A stretch of 64,000 nt of DNA from Amoebophrya sp. A120. Its lineage: Eukaryota > Sar > Dinophyceae > Syndiniales > Amoebophryaceae. The stretch covers positions 992,001 through 1,056,000 of the forward strand of contig CAJINV010000020.1 of NCBI GenBank assembly GCA_905178155.1, read 5' to 3'. The notes under the pieces were generated by a model. That model was not told the origin of the DNA, ran no database searches, and worked only from the letters and a program-made list of their open reading frames with translations. Shown piece by piece: positions 20,601-32,630 of this stretch. How positions within the stretch are numbered: position 1 is the first letter of the stretch; the number at the start of each line of letters is the position of its first letter. The translations under genes were made by a program, and so were the position numbers.

Positions 20601-23600
20601 CTGGGCACGTTGTGCTCCATCAGGAGCGTCAACAAGCCCTGGCCGTCCCCGCTTCCCGACACCATTTCCGGGATCGCCACCACCTTCGCTTCCATCGGCT
20701 CCAAGGCCGCGTCGAGGCTTTTCTGCGACTGCTGCTTCTCCAGGTAGTCACCCCACACGTTCCGCTGGTAGCCGTAGAACGCCGTGCCTTTGCTGATCAA
20801 CCGCGAGGCGGGATCCACGTAGGCCTTCAATTCGGGGACGAGAAACGGAGGGTCCACCACGAAAGCTTCGAGTAACTTTTCCGCCTCCACCGGCACCCAG
20901 CGTAGCAACGCGGGGAGCGACCGCCAGACTAGAGCCAAAGAGCTTTGCGTGAAGCCCTGATCAAGGATTCGCTGGATGAACAGCTCGGTGAGATCTCGTT
21001 CGTGCAATCGGATTGCGAGGGAAAGTTCGCTTTCTTCCTCGATGTGGAGGATTTCTCGATCTTCCAGTCCCAACTGCTTCCGTAGTAACGTCAGAGACCC
21101 TTTTTTCGTCTTTCTCAGCAGGTGCGACAAATGTTTCGGCTGGTGCGCGGCTTTGCTGATCAGCGTCTGCATGGCCGCTTTACTCGTCGAGCCGGCGAAA
21201 CTGAGGGTCGCGCGGCCCACCCCAAACATCATGCTCCCGCGGCCGCCAAGAGGATTGCCCGGACCTCCGGTGACAACTGCACCGCCATGCGCCGTCGGTG
21301 AGTAGTCGTCGTCTGACGTCGCGAAAGACGCAAAGCCCGGCCGACTGGTGCCGTAGAAGGAGGTGGTTCCCATGATCCCGCCGGGCTTGCTGTTGCCAAA
21401 GTCGCTGACGCCGGTCCGGCTGTCGGCGGATTGCTGGCCGTGCTGTCTGCCCGGGAGCGGTGGCGGGCCGGAGCCGAACCTGTTACAACCGTCGACGATC
21501 TCGATCTCGGTCGAGAAAACCTTATTGCTTTTGCTTCCAGGTCCTCCCGTGGGGTGTTTGCTCAGAACACTTTTCAGTTTTGCGAAGATGCTGGTCCTGC
21601 TGGAAAAGTTGTGTGGTCCACCTGTGCTGCTGTCATTGCGACCCGCTAGATCTTCTTCGCTGAGGGTCGAAAGCGAGGACAGAGAAGAACGATTGTGGCC
21701 GACGGCTGTTATGTCAGCTTGGGTAGAACCAGCAAACCCGCTTTCTTTCCTATTTTCTACTGTGCTTCTTTTCCCGGTGCCAGCCTCTTCCGGATCTTCT
21801 TCCATGTTCGAAACATCGATGAAGCTCCCGGCGCTTACCTTCAGCAATTTCAAGTCGTGCAAAGCGTGGAGGCAAAGCTTCACGTCCAACGCGGCTACGA
21901 CATCGAAGATGCAGGTCGCAGTTTGCTTGTCTCCGTTCTCGATGACGATATGCTTTGCAAAAGCATCGCACAATTACTAAGTAATTGCATTCATGCAGGA
22001 CAGGTATCCGTTTCCGTCTTTGCCTTTTCCCGCAGGACAAACTTCACTTCTGGTTCTGCTCGCGGCGAGATGATTATTTGTCATGCGATTTATACCACTA
22101 GTACGATACAGTTTTTGCAAAGCATAGGCAAGGTACAAAAGCGATTTCCCACTGTGGCGGTCGACTTGGTTCAGAAACCCCGGAAACACCGTGACCCAGC
22201 GCGACAGCAGCGCGCGCTTCTTTTCCTTGATGTTTTTCGCCTTCAGCTGTTTGTTTAGTTCCGCGTCGTCGAGCGAGGCAAGACACCGCATCGCTTGGCT
22301 GGGGGTCCCCACGGAGTGGAGATATCCACCTGTGCAAAAGTATCGCACTCGTATAAATGCATGACAAATTCCCTCAGCATGAGAAATAAAATTTGCAATG
22401 CTGATTTACCTTAGGGAACAAAAGATTTGCAATGCAGGATTGCAATACGAGTGCGATACTTTTGCACAGGATAGTAGAAAGGGAAGGTTGATGTCCCGGT
22501 ACAGATTCCCGTTCCCGTCGCTGAAAAAATAGGTCTTTGTCGTGGTTGTGGAGGCCAAACTTGTACTAGATCCGGGGCTGTTGCCGCTCCTTGTCTGCGG
22601 CGTGAGCACGGACCCAAAAATCCCGCGCGACTTTTTGCTGCCGACCGCGTAGGATAGTATCGAATGCAAATATGTCTGGGTCTGGAAGAGTCCTGCTGCT
22701 TTTGCATGACGCAGAGGGTCTGGCATGGAAGCTCTAGCATGACAGGTTTCGAGAAGCTTCCGCAATGCCGAATCCGCATGACAAATGCCCCATTTTGTTG
22801 ATAAAAAGCGGGCAGCTTTTGCTGCCTATGCATAAAAGATTTTTCCGTGTTATGAAATGCGCATCACAAATTTGCATTCTTCCAGACCCAGACATATTTG
22901 CAATGCATAGATAGTTCCAAGCTGCTATCCAAGTCGTAGAACGCGGTCATCATGCCAGTATGAAAGCCTCAGAATGGAAATTCTCAAAGCGGAAAGAATT
23001 TGTGATGCATGAAATGCGACACCAAAAAGACTGTGTAATTGCAGAGAACGCAATGGAGGCCGACTATTGTGCTTCTACGGGTTCAGAATTGGGCTGCTGA
23101 TTAGCACGAGAGAAGGGCACGCCTTTGCCTAACTACCATGACAGACACGCTTTGAGTGCCCGGGAAATTTGTCATGCGCCGACTAGAAATGGTGCTGCAA
23201 CTGGAGTCGTTTTTTTGCATTACAAATTATTTTCAAATTGAGGATTTCCAACCTGAGGCTTTCATAGCCCGGATCACAGACCGCCATCCACCGGCCTTCT
23301 ACACTAACCACCTCGTCGAAGTGGGCAAAAATGTGTATGACCTGCTCAAACGTTACAACCTCAAACGTTACAATAGAATCTGGGTTCTGTATTGCATGAG
23401 GAGCATGACAGATTCGGAGAGCACTCCACTTTCTGCAATACAAATTTCGCCAGATTGTAGTCCGGGTTTGGACTCCAGAACTTGTCATGCGCAATCCTAT
23501 GAGAGTTGGCTAGATAATGCACTTCTTGCAATACAAATTCCAGACTCTATTGTAACGTTTGAGATTGTAACACCTGAGCAGGTTATAATGTGGCGTTTGG

Positions 23601-26600
23601 CGTTTTTCTCCCCGATTTTCCGGTCGAACACCCACTGCTTCTGCTCGTTGTGCTATCATAAGGCAAAATCCCCCCTCCCCATATCGAAAAGAAATTTCTG
23701 ACGCTGATCGATCCGTGACCACAAATCAGCTCTGTCTTGCAGTAGAGGACTGCAGGCCCATATCATGCCAGAGTCGCGAGGTTTTGGCCTAGGCGCTGTA
23801 GCATGAGGAGCGTCTATGCTGTAGGCCCAACAGCATTACAAACCGCCTGCATAATGGGGCGGAGCCTGTAGCCTTGCTTTCTTGCAAGACAGAGGTCATT
23901 TGTGGTCTCAAATCAGAAACACATATTTTCGGAATCATACCGTTTCGATATGGGGAGGGGGGATTTTTCCTTTTGATATGTGCCGCAAACCCGCGCGGAA
24001 ACCCAAGTACGATCCGCTCGCGGCTTCCGGGCCGTTAACAGCCGCGTCGACCACACCAAAAAACGCGTTGGCGGCCTGTTTCGTCGGCGAGAAGACGATT
24101 TTTGACGGTGACGAGGGCGTGGCGGTACTACTGTTAGGAGGACCTTGCTCCGAGTTAGATATTACAAGGTGCGCCCCCGCACTGCTTTCGGACGCAACTT
24201 TATTTTCAGCGACAGTACTAGTTGTAGTACCCACTCCCGAAGATAGCGAGGTGACAGCTGGAGGTTGTTGGCCACCACGACCTTCTGCTTTCTCCTGGCT
24301 TGTTTTGCCCGAGGAACCAGTTGTACGCCCTGCCGATCCAGGCCCGGGCCCTGGTCCGCCCGCGTAATTGGTCCACAGTGAGGCGGCGTTCTATCCAGGA
24401 AGAAAACTGCGTAAGTGTAACTTTGTAAGAAGAGCAGCATCACAAATTCGCTTTGCATTACAGGGAAAACCTGCCATGCGCAGCTAGTACGTGGAAAAAC
24501 GTAAGACGCACATGCAGCATGACAAGTGTCAACAGTTTTGCACTTTCCGCATTACAGAGTTACACCTACATAGTTTTTTTCTTGCATACGTTCTTCGCAG
24601 TCTTCAGTGCCGTGTCCGCGGTTTTCAGTAAGGAGCTGCTAATCCGACCACTACTGGCACCCGCCGGTAGCTGCATCATCACTCCTGGTCCTCCTGGCGG
24701 GTTCAAGTCTTTCGCACTGGTACTGGCACCAGGGTGAAGATTATTGCCGATCAGTCTCGGACTGGGGCTGATGTTCATCCCGTTCACTGCGGCGCCCATC
24801 ATGCTGCGCAGACGGTACACCTGCACCAGCCCGCGCTCGTCCGGCTCGGAGCTATCGGCGATGAAGAGATCGTTGGACAAATACCGCCCCGTCATGGTAT
24901 CGCGGTCGCAACGAATCTCCGCTTCCGACCATTCATCGGAGACACACGTCCAGTCTGCGGTGCTGTAGAGCTCGCCATTGTACGCAAACCAGTTGGAATC
25001 CGGCGAGAAGAGTATTACAGTGAAAAATGTCCCCACCGCCAAAGTCGCAAAAACTTTTGCTGCGAAGCTTCCAAATGAAAACTTTTTGTCATGCACGCAG
25101 CAGTATGAATCTTTCTGATGCAGAGTCTAGGTGCGTATCGCATCGCTTGCATGACAAGCGCCACTCTTGTTGGGGTCTTTTGCAATGCAAATTTTTGCTT
25201 TATTGACGATTGGAGATCTGTGATGCTGATAGATACAAGAGGGCGAGTGTTTCATTTGGAAAGGTTTGCAATGCAAATGCTCCGAAGTTCGGGGGTGGGG
25301 GCATTTTTCATTTTGATAAAGAGAGGTTGTCCCGACGTGTAAGTCCGATCGAAAATGATCAGACACTCCCAGGACTCTTCCGGAATATATCCTGTGCAAA
25401 AGTATCGTACTCGTAGTAATCGCAATCATGCATTACAAATCTCCCTCTTAACCGAAACCTGCATTACAAATTCCATTTTTCATGCTGAGGGAATTTGTCA
25501 TGCGATTTATACTAGTACGATGCTTTTGCAGTGAATAGAATAATGTCGACGTCGATATCATCTTCCTCCTCTTCCATTTCGTTAACGTTATCCTCTTCCT
25601 CACCAGTCATCTCCGAGCGCGCCGGCGCAAAGGGGTCCTCAGCTAGAATGTCGTTGGTCGGCGTTTTCTATAAAATGCAAAAGTATGATATCGTACTCGT
25701 ATAAATGCATTACAAGTTTTCGCTTTGGCAAGAAGAAATAAATGTAATGCGGATTTACCAACAGAAAAAGATTTGTCATGCATATTAGCAATTAGTACGA
25801 CTACGAGTACGATACTTTTGCACAGCATATTTTCTCCCATCTTTCTTCGAAGCTCGTCAGTTTTTCGTCGAGCTGCTCTTCCTTCGATTTGGACGAGGCG
25901 CGTGATGTTTTGACATCGTCATTTCTCGGCGTTTTATTCCCAACAGTTGACGATCGTGGCGAGGACAACGGTCTTGCGACATTTCTCGCCGATTCTGGAG
26001 TTGTACCACTCTCGACCATCTCATCGGGGTCGAACAGCTGATACATGTGCGCCTCGTCGGGTTGAACGCAATTCGCGAAAAAAAGCCTGCCGTCGAAGGA
26101 AAACCTGCCCTTCACTGACTGTTTCTCTGCGAAAAACTTCTCGCAGGCCTTGAAACTCGTAACGCAGCGCAGCTTCGGGATCAATGTCGCGTCTGCGATT
26201 ACGGTGAGGTCTGAAGTAGAAACGGTCTGGCCACTGGCAATGGTAGTTCCACCGGCTCTTGCTGCGTCGATAGAAGAAGAGTCTTTTTCCTCATCCTGGT
26301 TGTTTTCTTGGAGATGATCGGCCCCTTGTTCAGCTTTTTGCTCATCTTCTTTCTCTTTCACACTTGTCATCTTCTTGTCTTTGTCACCACCCCCTGCCAG
26401 ACTCTCCAACATGGTTCCCTCGAAGGGAATTTCGAAGACCTTGATCTCGTTTCCCACCCGACTCTATCAAATGCAAAAGTGTCTGGGTCTGGAAGATTCT
26501 GAGGTTTGTCATGCATATTTTGCATGACTCAGGATGTCTGTCATGCATGATGTAGCATCACATATTTCTAGAGGGCTTCCTGATGCCTATCCCGCATGAC

Positions 26601-29600
26601 AAATTCCCTCCCCTTGTAGCACAAACCGGGCCCCTCTTGCTGGTCATGCAAGACAGATTTTTTTAGCATCTAAAGCAAGCATCACAAGTTCCAACCTTCC
26701 AGACCCAGAGACTTTTGCATTTGATAGACTCGCGCGCCCACCCTCCTGGATGCCCATGACGGCGGAGAGCAGCAATCTTTGCTGATGGGGGATCAAAACC
26801 GCGTCGAGGAGGTAGAAACTCTTGTCGCTCTCGAGCTCTAAGTCCTCAATCTCCGCATCGGGGTCGTTTGGTAAGGTCACTAATGTGTATTGCTCCGTCT
26901 GGTGTCCTGTCGTGGACGGCGATGCGGGGACGTGAGAAGCAGTCGTAGCTCCTCCTCCACCTGCCGCAGCCGCCCCGGCTACAGGAGGCGCAAAAGACGA
27001 CGCTGACGGGCTGGCCGGCAACATTTGTCTCTGTGAAGCTGCAGATGTTCTTGAAAAACACCCGACCGCTTTCCCGTGCAACAGGTCGTGAATCGTGATG
27101 GTGTATTCGTGGCCGAGAAGTAAAAATCGGTTAACCAGCATCGGATCCGCGGCTTTGACAAAAACATTTCCAGACACGTAAAGCTTCTGCCGAAGTTCGA
27201 ACGTCGAGCGCGTGGCGGAACTCATCGCGTTTTGGTTACCCCCATCGGCGAGACTCTCCAGTCTCGCCGCACTTCCGCTTCCGCCGCGCCGAAACTGGGC
27301 GATGAAGTCGTCGTCGGCGTCCTGGATCTGCGACCCAGACCGTGCTTTTGAAAAGGAGGACGCCGAGTCCGCCCGGTCTGGAAAGCGTATGCATTGCAAA
27401 TATGTCTGGCTCTGGAAGGGTGCAACTTGTAATGTAAATTTCTGATAACAGAAAGATCTGTCATGCATAAATAGCAAACGCTACTCAAAACTTGGCACCA
27501 AAAGAGGGGCTTTGTCATGCGGATTAGGCATTGAGACACCTTCTCAAGACGTGTGATGCTAGGGCTTGCATGCCAGACCTCCTGGGTCATGCAAAAGCAG
27601 CATGAGAAACATCTACGCTCATCCAGACCCAGACATATTTGCATTTGATAAAGCGAAACGGGTCGCCAATCGTGGACCCCCGTCTGTTATGCTGTGCAAA
27701 AGTATCGCACTCGTACTAATTGCTATTGCAGTATATGCATGACAAATCTCTTACCAAGGGAAAACAGCATGGCAAATTCAACTTTTCATGCTGAGAAAAT
27801 TTGTAATGCGATTCGTACTAGTAGTAGTACGATGCTTTTGCAGTTCATATCTGTTCGTTTCGGGGACGAACGCCAGCCCGAACTGACTTGCTCTCGACGC
27901 GTGCTTCTGCGGACTGGCAAGATCGAGAAAAGAATCTCTCGTCCGTCCGCCCGCTTGGGACGTGCCTTGTGGGGCGTTTGATGAAATTGCACCGTGTAGT
28001 CCAGCACCCGAGCCGGAGCTACTGGTGCCCAGGCGCTGCAGCACCGTTTCGTGGCAACCGTTGTAATTGTAGCACCGGGCCGTGAAACTCCGGTGCACGC
28101 GGAGGGTCGTGCATTGTGAGGAAAAATCCCCCCTCCCCATCAAGAAAGGGCACGCTTCAACAAATTTGTGCTGCTGATTTGGGACCACAAATCCTGTCTC
28201 TATTGCAAGAGGGCAAATCCAAAGAGGGCGCCGCTTTATGGAGGCGGTTTGTAATGCTGTTGCGCCTATACGGCAGGCCTCTGTTATGCTTAGCACCTAC
28301 ACCAAAACACCCCTACGCAGGCTGAGGCTTTGCCTGCAGTACCTCACTGCAAGACAGAGCTGATTTGTGTACACAAATCCAGCAACAGAAATTTCCTTTT
28401 CAATATGGGGAGGGGGGTGGATTTTTCATTTTGATATCGTGTCTCCGAACTTTTGCCCCAGCTGCTCCCGCTCCTCCGCTTGCTTCCGCCGGTTCGGCAA
28501 AATGAACAGCCAGGGATTGCGGTTGCCGCAGCAGTAGGGTTGGTGGATCTCCGCTGTGCCGTCGGGAATCAGATGAAGCAACGCCCAGGTCCTCGTGTCC
28601 CAAATGCGAACGCCGCTGCTCGTGCTGCCGCCGAAGCCCCCGCTGGTGTCTTCCCCATAGCTGGTGAGCCAATCGTCATTGTTGACAAAGCGGACCTTGT
28701 AGTAGGTCACGTTCGGTTCGTAGAGCCGCATGAAGGGATTGCGAACCGCGAGGGCGGCATCTTTGTCTGGATTCTTTTCATCGCTGGAAGATGTTCTAGT
28801 TGCACCTGTTGGCCAGAAGCTCTTGGCGAAAGAGTTCCGAGTTCCACCAGAACTCATCGGCGCCCACTCGTCCGCATTGTAAACGTAAATTTTGTTTTCC
28901 CCCTGGACCTGCATGACGGCAGCGAAGAGCTGTGCCTTACCACGCTTCTTCGCCGTCGACGCGGTAGCATTTGCGCCGGAGGTGCTGGAGGTCTTCTTGT
29001 TGTCACCACTATTTCTTATTCCGCTACTTCTATCCCACGAAAAAATTGTTTCACTGTGATGGTTTTGCAAGGTCCGCATCACAAGTTTGCTACACATGAC
29101 ACAGAAAATTTGTCATGCGCGCTTTCCAAGGGAAAACATGCTTAAAAATCCAATGCCTTGCAGGTGTAGCAAGGCAAATAGGTCTGTGTTCCACTTCCAT
29201 TCTATGCATCACAAGTTCACAGTGAAACAGTTTTTTCTTGCGATAACTTCTGCCGTCTTGCGGTTGAAGCCCAGTGCCACTTACTCTCGTACTGCCGCTG
29301 CTCCGCCGGGGACCCCGACTGTACTTGTTTGCCACGCTGCATTATTCATTGCAAATATGTCTGGGTCGGGAAAGTGCGAACTTGTGATGCATGTTGCGGA
29401 TCGTACAAAAATCTGTGTTGCGTGACTTGCAAAAGGTGCTCACTTCTGGTCATGCTGAGAGGGGATTTCTCATGCAGAACAGGCATTACAAAGGGGCTGC
29501 AGATCCTGTGATGCTAGGCCCTGCATCACAGACTTGGCGGAGCTTGGAAAAACTGCATGACAAATCTCAGAATCTTCCAGGCCCAGACATTTTTGCATTT

Positions 29601-32600
29601 CATATGCTTGTCGCGGTTCGGGAAGATGATCCACTTCTCCGGTTCTTGTTTCCGATAATGCTAGTCGACTTCACGACGGTTTTCAGTTTTTTCCAGACTG
29701 ATAGCTTTTTCTCCTCCCCATCGTCCGCGTTTTCCTCGTATGAAATGCAAAAGCATTGCATCGTACTAGTATGAAGTGCATTACAAATTGACTTAGCATT
29801 ACAAATGAAATTATTTGCAATGCTGTTTTATCGCCTTGGGAAAGAGATTTGCCATGCATAACAGCAATTACTATGAGTACGATACTTTTGCAGAGCATAC
29901 CTCGTCGTTGTCGGCCAACTTTCCCACCGACCCCGAAAAGTCCATGTACAAAAACCGCATCTGCGCCCCGGACTCGTCTTCCTGTTCTAGGTATCAAATG
30001 TAAAAATGTCTGGGTCTGGAAGAATGCAACTTGTCATGCTAAATCTGAAGCATGTAAAAATCTGTGTTGCATGATTACCAAAAGTCGTCCAGTTTTGACC
30101 AAGTCGGGAGGGAGTTTCTCATGCAGGATAGGCATGAGAGAGATCGCACAGAATCTGTCATGCTAGCTCCTGCATTCCAGACCTCATGGGTCATGGAAAA
30201 TCTGCGTGACAAATCGCGCATTCTTCCAGACCCAGACATTTTTACAGTTGATACTAGGGAAAGGACCCGCTTTTGCGACTCCAAGGCGTACACCGCCCGG
30301 GTCGTGACCACGTACTTGGCGCAGGGGGAAATCACAATCGGCGCGGTCTTCCGTTTCAGCCGACTGGCATCCAGCGTCACGGAGTACCAGGAGTGCAGCG
30401 TCGTCCAGGTTCGCGTGTCGATCACTTCGTTGCGCAGCTCGGACAGGTCTTGAATACAGATCCAATGCGTTGTGTCTTTCGCTTTATTGTTCCCTCCACC
30501 GAGAGTAGATGACCTGGTGCTGGAAGTCTTCGCAAGCTGATGTTCTTTGTGGTAAAGTAGCCCATGATCTCCTGGTGCTGGATCTTTGTCAGAATCGTAG
30601 TCGAGCGACTTCTTCCCGTCAGCGGTGCCAGATGAGGAGTCTTTATTGTTCCTGAAGAACCCAAAATAAACCTCCTGCGACGCGGCGATGTCGCGAGCAG
30701 AGTGGTTGATTTTCAAGTTGCAAACGCCCTTGGGAAAAAACTCCACGGCGTTGCACCTGAACATCGTGTGAACGAGCGACCAGGTTTTCGTTTCGTAAAA
30801 CGAAACCGCACAGGATTGCGCGAACCCCTGCATCAACCCGACGGCGAGTAGCGAGTCGTCGGCGGAAAAGGCGATTTGGAAGCAAAACGCGTTCTTCGCG
30901 ACTTGGCGGTGAGTGCGCGAGTTGAAAATCATCTTCTTCCGGTGTTCCAGCGACCGCCGGCGCTGGTCGGTCCCCGAGGTTTTGCTGGTTGCCGAGCTGG
31001 ACGCCGCAGACACGTTCCCAGTGGATTGCCGGTGGTCAGTTTGATTGCGTGGCTCGTCTACTTGCCGCGTTGTAGTGGACGTCTTGCTCACGCTTCGTCC
31101 ACCTCCTGCACCAGTTTGTTCAAACATAGCCGAAGAAGCGGACATTGCGCTGCTGGTGGAGTACCTATCAACTGTAAAAATGTCTGGGTCTGGAAACTTG
31201 TGATGCAAGTCAGGGAGAAATGCGCATACTGTAATGCACTGCCAAGCATGACAAGGTTTTCCGTGGTTCAGTGTTGCGTACTCCGCGTGAGAAACTGCGT
31301 TTTTGCATGACAGGCAAGAGAAGCCCTTTGCGGCCACGCAATACAGAGCTCAGAGTCATGCCGGACTAGCATGACATATCCCGGAATCTTCCAGACCCAG
31401 ACATTTTTGCATTTGATAGTACCGGGTAGCGCTCGATCTTCCCCCAGTCGCTCCATAAGCGTGGATGTCCACGACGGGAATGCGCTTTATCACCCGCCAG
31501 ACTTTCGGTGGCGGCCGCAGCGCGACGGCAGATTCATCCGCATCCCCGAGCGGACCTCCGTTACGCCGCACGTGTCGCGCGGCCGGAGCTCCTGCCCCTT
31601 TTCCCCCAGCAGCGGCCGCGGCGACTCCTGCTGCGCCGAGATTCAGGCTGGACGAACTGGAGGCGGCGGACAGGGAAAGCGAGTGCTCGATCTGATTGGA
31701 ACCACTGGACGTCGCACTGGGGGGCTGCGATAAAACTTGGGCATTCAAAACTCCTGCTCCTGCGGTAGTCCCGTTTTCGTCAGCTGCGGTCTGTTTGTCC
31801 GGTGAACAAGACCCTGATTTATTGCTGAAGTACGCCCCGCGGATTTTGCTCGCGCCGCTCGTCCGCACTTTTGTTTTCTTGCCTATAGTTGCACCACCTT
31901 CGGCTTCGCTGTCGGACGAATTTTCCTCAGATTTGATAGACAACGCCGACGGCCGCTTTGGAGGAGGTCCACCTTTGTTTTGTGTGCCGTTTTCTCCTTG
32001 ATCGACGCCAGATGAGCCATCATTACAACTTCCATCCCCCGTCTCATCTCCGTCCATCGCGCAGCCCATGCTGGTGTCGTAAATGATGACATCAGTTTTC
32101 GAGAACACCGCGAGCCACCGGTCGTCTCTCTTGCTGAAGCACGCGGCAGAAACGCGTTCCTCGACGGCGATCGGTAGGGACGGGAAGATCCCGGGAACCA
32201 CATCATCCACTGGGAAGGAGCGGTGGATATTCTGACGGGAGGAGGACGACGTCGATGTGGATGTGCTGGCCCCTTCGCCCGGACTCGTAAAATTGTCGTG
32301 AGTGTTGAAAATGTTCTTCGACATCCCGGAAGGAGCAATGTTTCGTTGGTTCGCCGAATTCATCATCTGTGTGCCTTGTTGCATCGACGGCGCGCCGCCA
32401 GCGTCGATGTTAGGAGCCCTGCCGCCGTTCGAAAACGAACCGCCGTGTTGATTCTTCAGGCCATCAGAGCACGCAGAGGAGGACTGTTCATCTTCCCCGC
32501 GGTGGACCTTAGCGTTGAAGTTTTCCGTTTGTATGATTTTAACATCGTCGGAGACATCGTCGATACGCAGGTCATCGGGTAATTGCTGACTCTGCAGCTC

Positions 32601-32630
32601 GTCCTCGGGTGCCTCGGGAGAAGCGGCCAT
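17610..32630 (-). CDS. Giant WD40-like / EF-hand / TRP-polycystin-like cation channel
   Basis: About 25 exons and 3,100 residues. 22 introns are introners and two (about 19.35-19.48 and 17.99-18.25 kb) look ordinary. ATG at 32630 starts a Ser-rich tail. The first 2,000 residues hold scattered beta-propeller-like strands such as ACFSKRDDRWLAVFSKTDVIIYD, split by disordered inserts, with blade-like pieces SGQPLFSPDSNWFAYNGEL and EGRWMAVCD. A middle part at 22.3-20.9 kb has ankyrin-like helices (GKSLLYLAYA). The channel follows. It has hydrophobic helices in 20.5-20.2 kb, an EF-hand loop DEDGDGSVTSDE, SVWNMLDVVLIV (S3-like), ILMAWIKIL (S4), RYFLIVVSIALLGFGTAFFVL (S5), pore YPNMFETLLV plus YVLMLGDW, and S6 ending LFNLLIAIMSDTFERV, a TRP/polycystin signature. 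A coiled-coil-prone tail ends GGSGALGK. I tested exon joins from 25.8 to 22.6 kb and all keep one frame, supporting a single gene. Predicted role: calcium-permeable or other cation channel gated by ligand or calcium. Confidence 0.85.
18034..18210 (+). repeat. Three diverged direct repeats inside a conventional intron
   Basis: Copies of a unit resembling TAACGTTACTCCCGATGGTA occur near 18036, 18121 and 18182, all in the same orientation, in the intron before the last channel exon. They do not have introner ends. Confidence 0.65.
18431..18690. mobile_element. Introner element, family F2
   Basis: F2 ends, duplication CGAGC. Interrupts the channel pore between YPNMFETLLV and YVLMLGDW. Confidence 0.94.
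18725..19040. mobile_element. Introner element, family F3
   Basis: Ends GGAAAAATCCCCCCTCCC on the left and its inverted, slightly diverged partner on the right. Duplication GGCGG. With the F2 copy at 18431 it isolates a 34-base exon in the pore. Confidence 0.92.
20032..20217. mobile_element. Introner element, family F1
   Basis: F1 ends. Flanks AGGGA and AAGGC share little, so the duplication is decayed. In the channel gene just after the exon encoding the first membrane helices. Confidence 0.85.
21949..22126. mobile_element. Introner element, family F1, degenerate
   Basis: F1 ends with altered inner sequence (ACGATACAGTTTTTGCA) and a poor duplication (GACGA/GGCAA). In the channel gene, within the ankyrin-like region. 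Confidence 0.82.
22323..22473. mobile_element. Introner element, family F1
   Basis: F1 ends; flanks GGAGA and GTAGA (4 of 5). Removal joins RDINLPFLL to the exon beginning YLHSVGTPSQAM. Confidence 0.88.
22658..22909. mobile_element. Introner element, family F2
   Basis: F2 ends, duplication GATAG. Removal joins DLDSSLELS to YAVGSKKSRG in frame in the channel gene. Confidence 0.94.
22959..23266. mobile_element. Introner element, family F12 (single copy here)
   Basis: Inverted ends TATGAAAGCCTCAGAATGGA and partner TATGAAAGCCTCAGGTTGGA. Flanks GCCAG and GCCCG (4 of 5). Removal joins MAVCDPG to MMTAFYDLD in frame. Confidence 0.9.
23336..23587. mobile_element. Introner element, family F9
   Basis: Ends contain GACCTGCTCAAACGTTACAA and partner. 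Duplication ATGTG. Removal joins EKNAKRH to IFAHFDEVV in frame. Confidence 0.94.
23654..23978. mobile_element. Introner element, family F3
   Basis: Ends AAAATCCCCCCTCCCCATAT and partner, duplication TGTGC. Removal joins RAGLRH to NEQKQWVFD in frame. Confidence 0.94.
24392..24588. mobile_element. Introner element, family F7
   Basis: Ends TATCCAGGAAGAAAACTGCG and diverged partner. Duplication CGTTC. Removal joins LKTAKNA to ASLWTNYAGG in frame. Confidence 0.92.
25013..25318. mobile_element. Introner element, family F8
   Basis: Ends TATTACAGTGAAAAATGTCC and partner. Duplication AAGAG. Removal builds TSGQPLFSPDSNWFAYNG, a propeller-like strand. Confidence 0.94.
25388..25537. mobile_element. Introner element, family F1
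   Basis: F1 ends, duplication GAATA. Removal joins DDIDVDII to PEESWECLII in frame. Confidence 0.94.
25669..25829. mobile_element. Introner element, family F1
   Basis: F1 ends, duplication TTTTC. Removal joins EERWEK to TPTNDILAED in frame. Confidence 0.94.
26465..26726. mobile_element. Introner element, family F2
   Basis: F2 ends (the variant with TGCAAAAGTGTCTGGG), duplication GACTC. In the propeller-like part of the channel gene. Confidence 0.94.
27388..27650. mobile_element. Introner element, family F2
   Basis: F2 ends, duplication AAGCG. With the neighbouring F1 copy it leaves a 37-base exon at 27651-27687. Confidence 0.94.
27688..27849. mobile_element. Introner element, family F1
   Basis: F1 ends, duplication TCTGT, in the channel gene. 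Confidence 0.94.
28112..28436. mobile_element. Introner element, family F3
   Basis: F3 ends, duplication TCGTG. The left terminus is CATTG rather than TATTG, a one-base change from the usual end. Confidence 0.92.
29031..29246. mobile_element. Introner element, family F6
   Basis: Ends with A-run plus TTGTTTCACTGT, inverted on the right. Duplication ACTTC. Confidence 0.93.
29343..29604. mobile_element. Introner element, family F2
   Basis: F2 ends with a TATTC terminus on the left and CATA on the right. Flanks TGCAT and TGCTT (4 of 5). Confidence 0.87.
29739..29899. mobile_element. Introner element, family F1
   Basis: F1 ends, duplication CCTCG (CGAGG on the transcript, which permits a GT-AG register). 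Confidence 0.94.
29992..30253. mobile_element. Introner element, family F2
   Basis: F2 ends (TGTAAAAATGTCTGGGTCTG), duplication CTAGG. The following exon reads LEQEDESGAQMRFLYMDF. Confidence 0.94.
31166..31418. mobile_element. Introner element, family F2
   Basis: F2 ends, duplication GTACC (GGTAC on the transcript, permitting GT-AG). Separates the first two exons of the channel gene. Confidence 0.94.
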
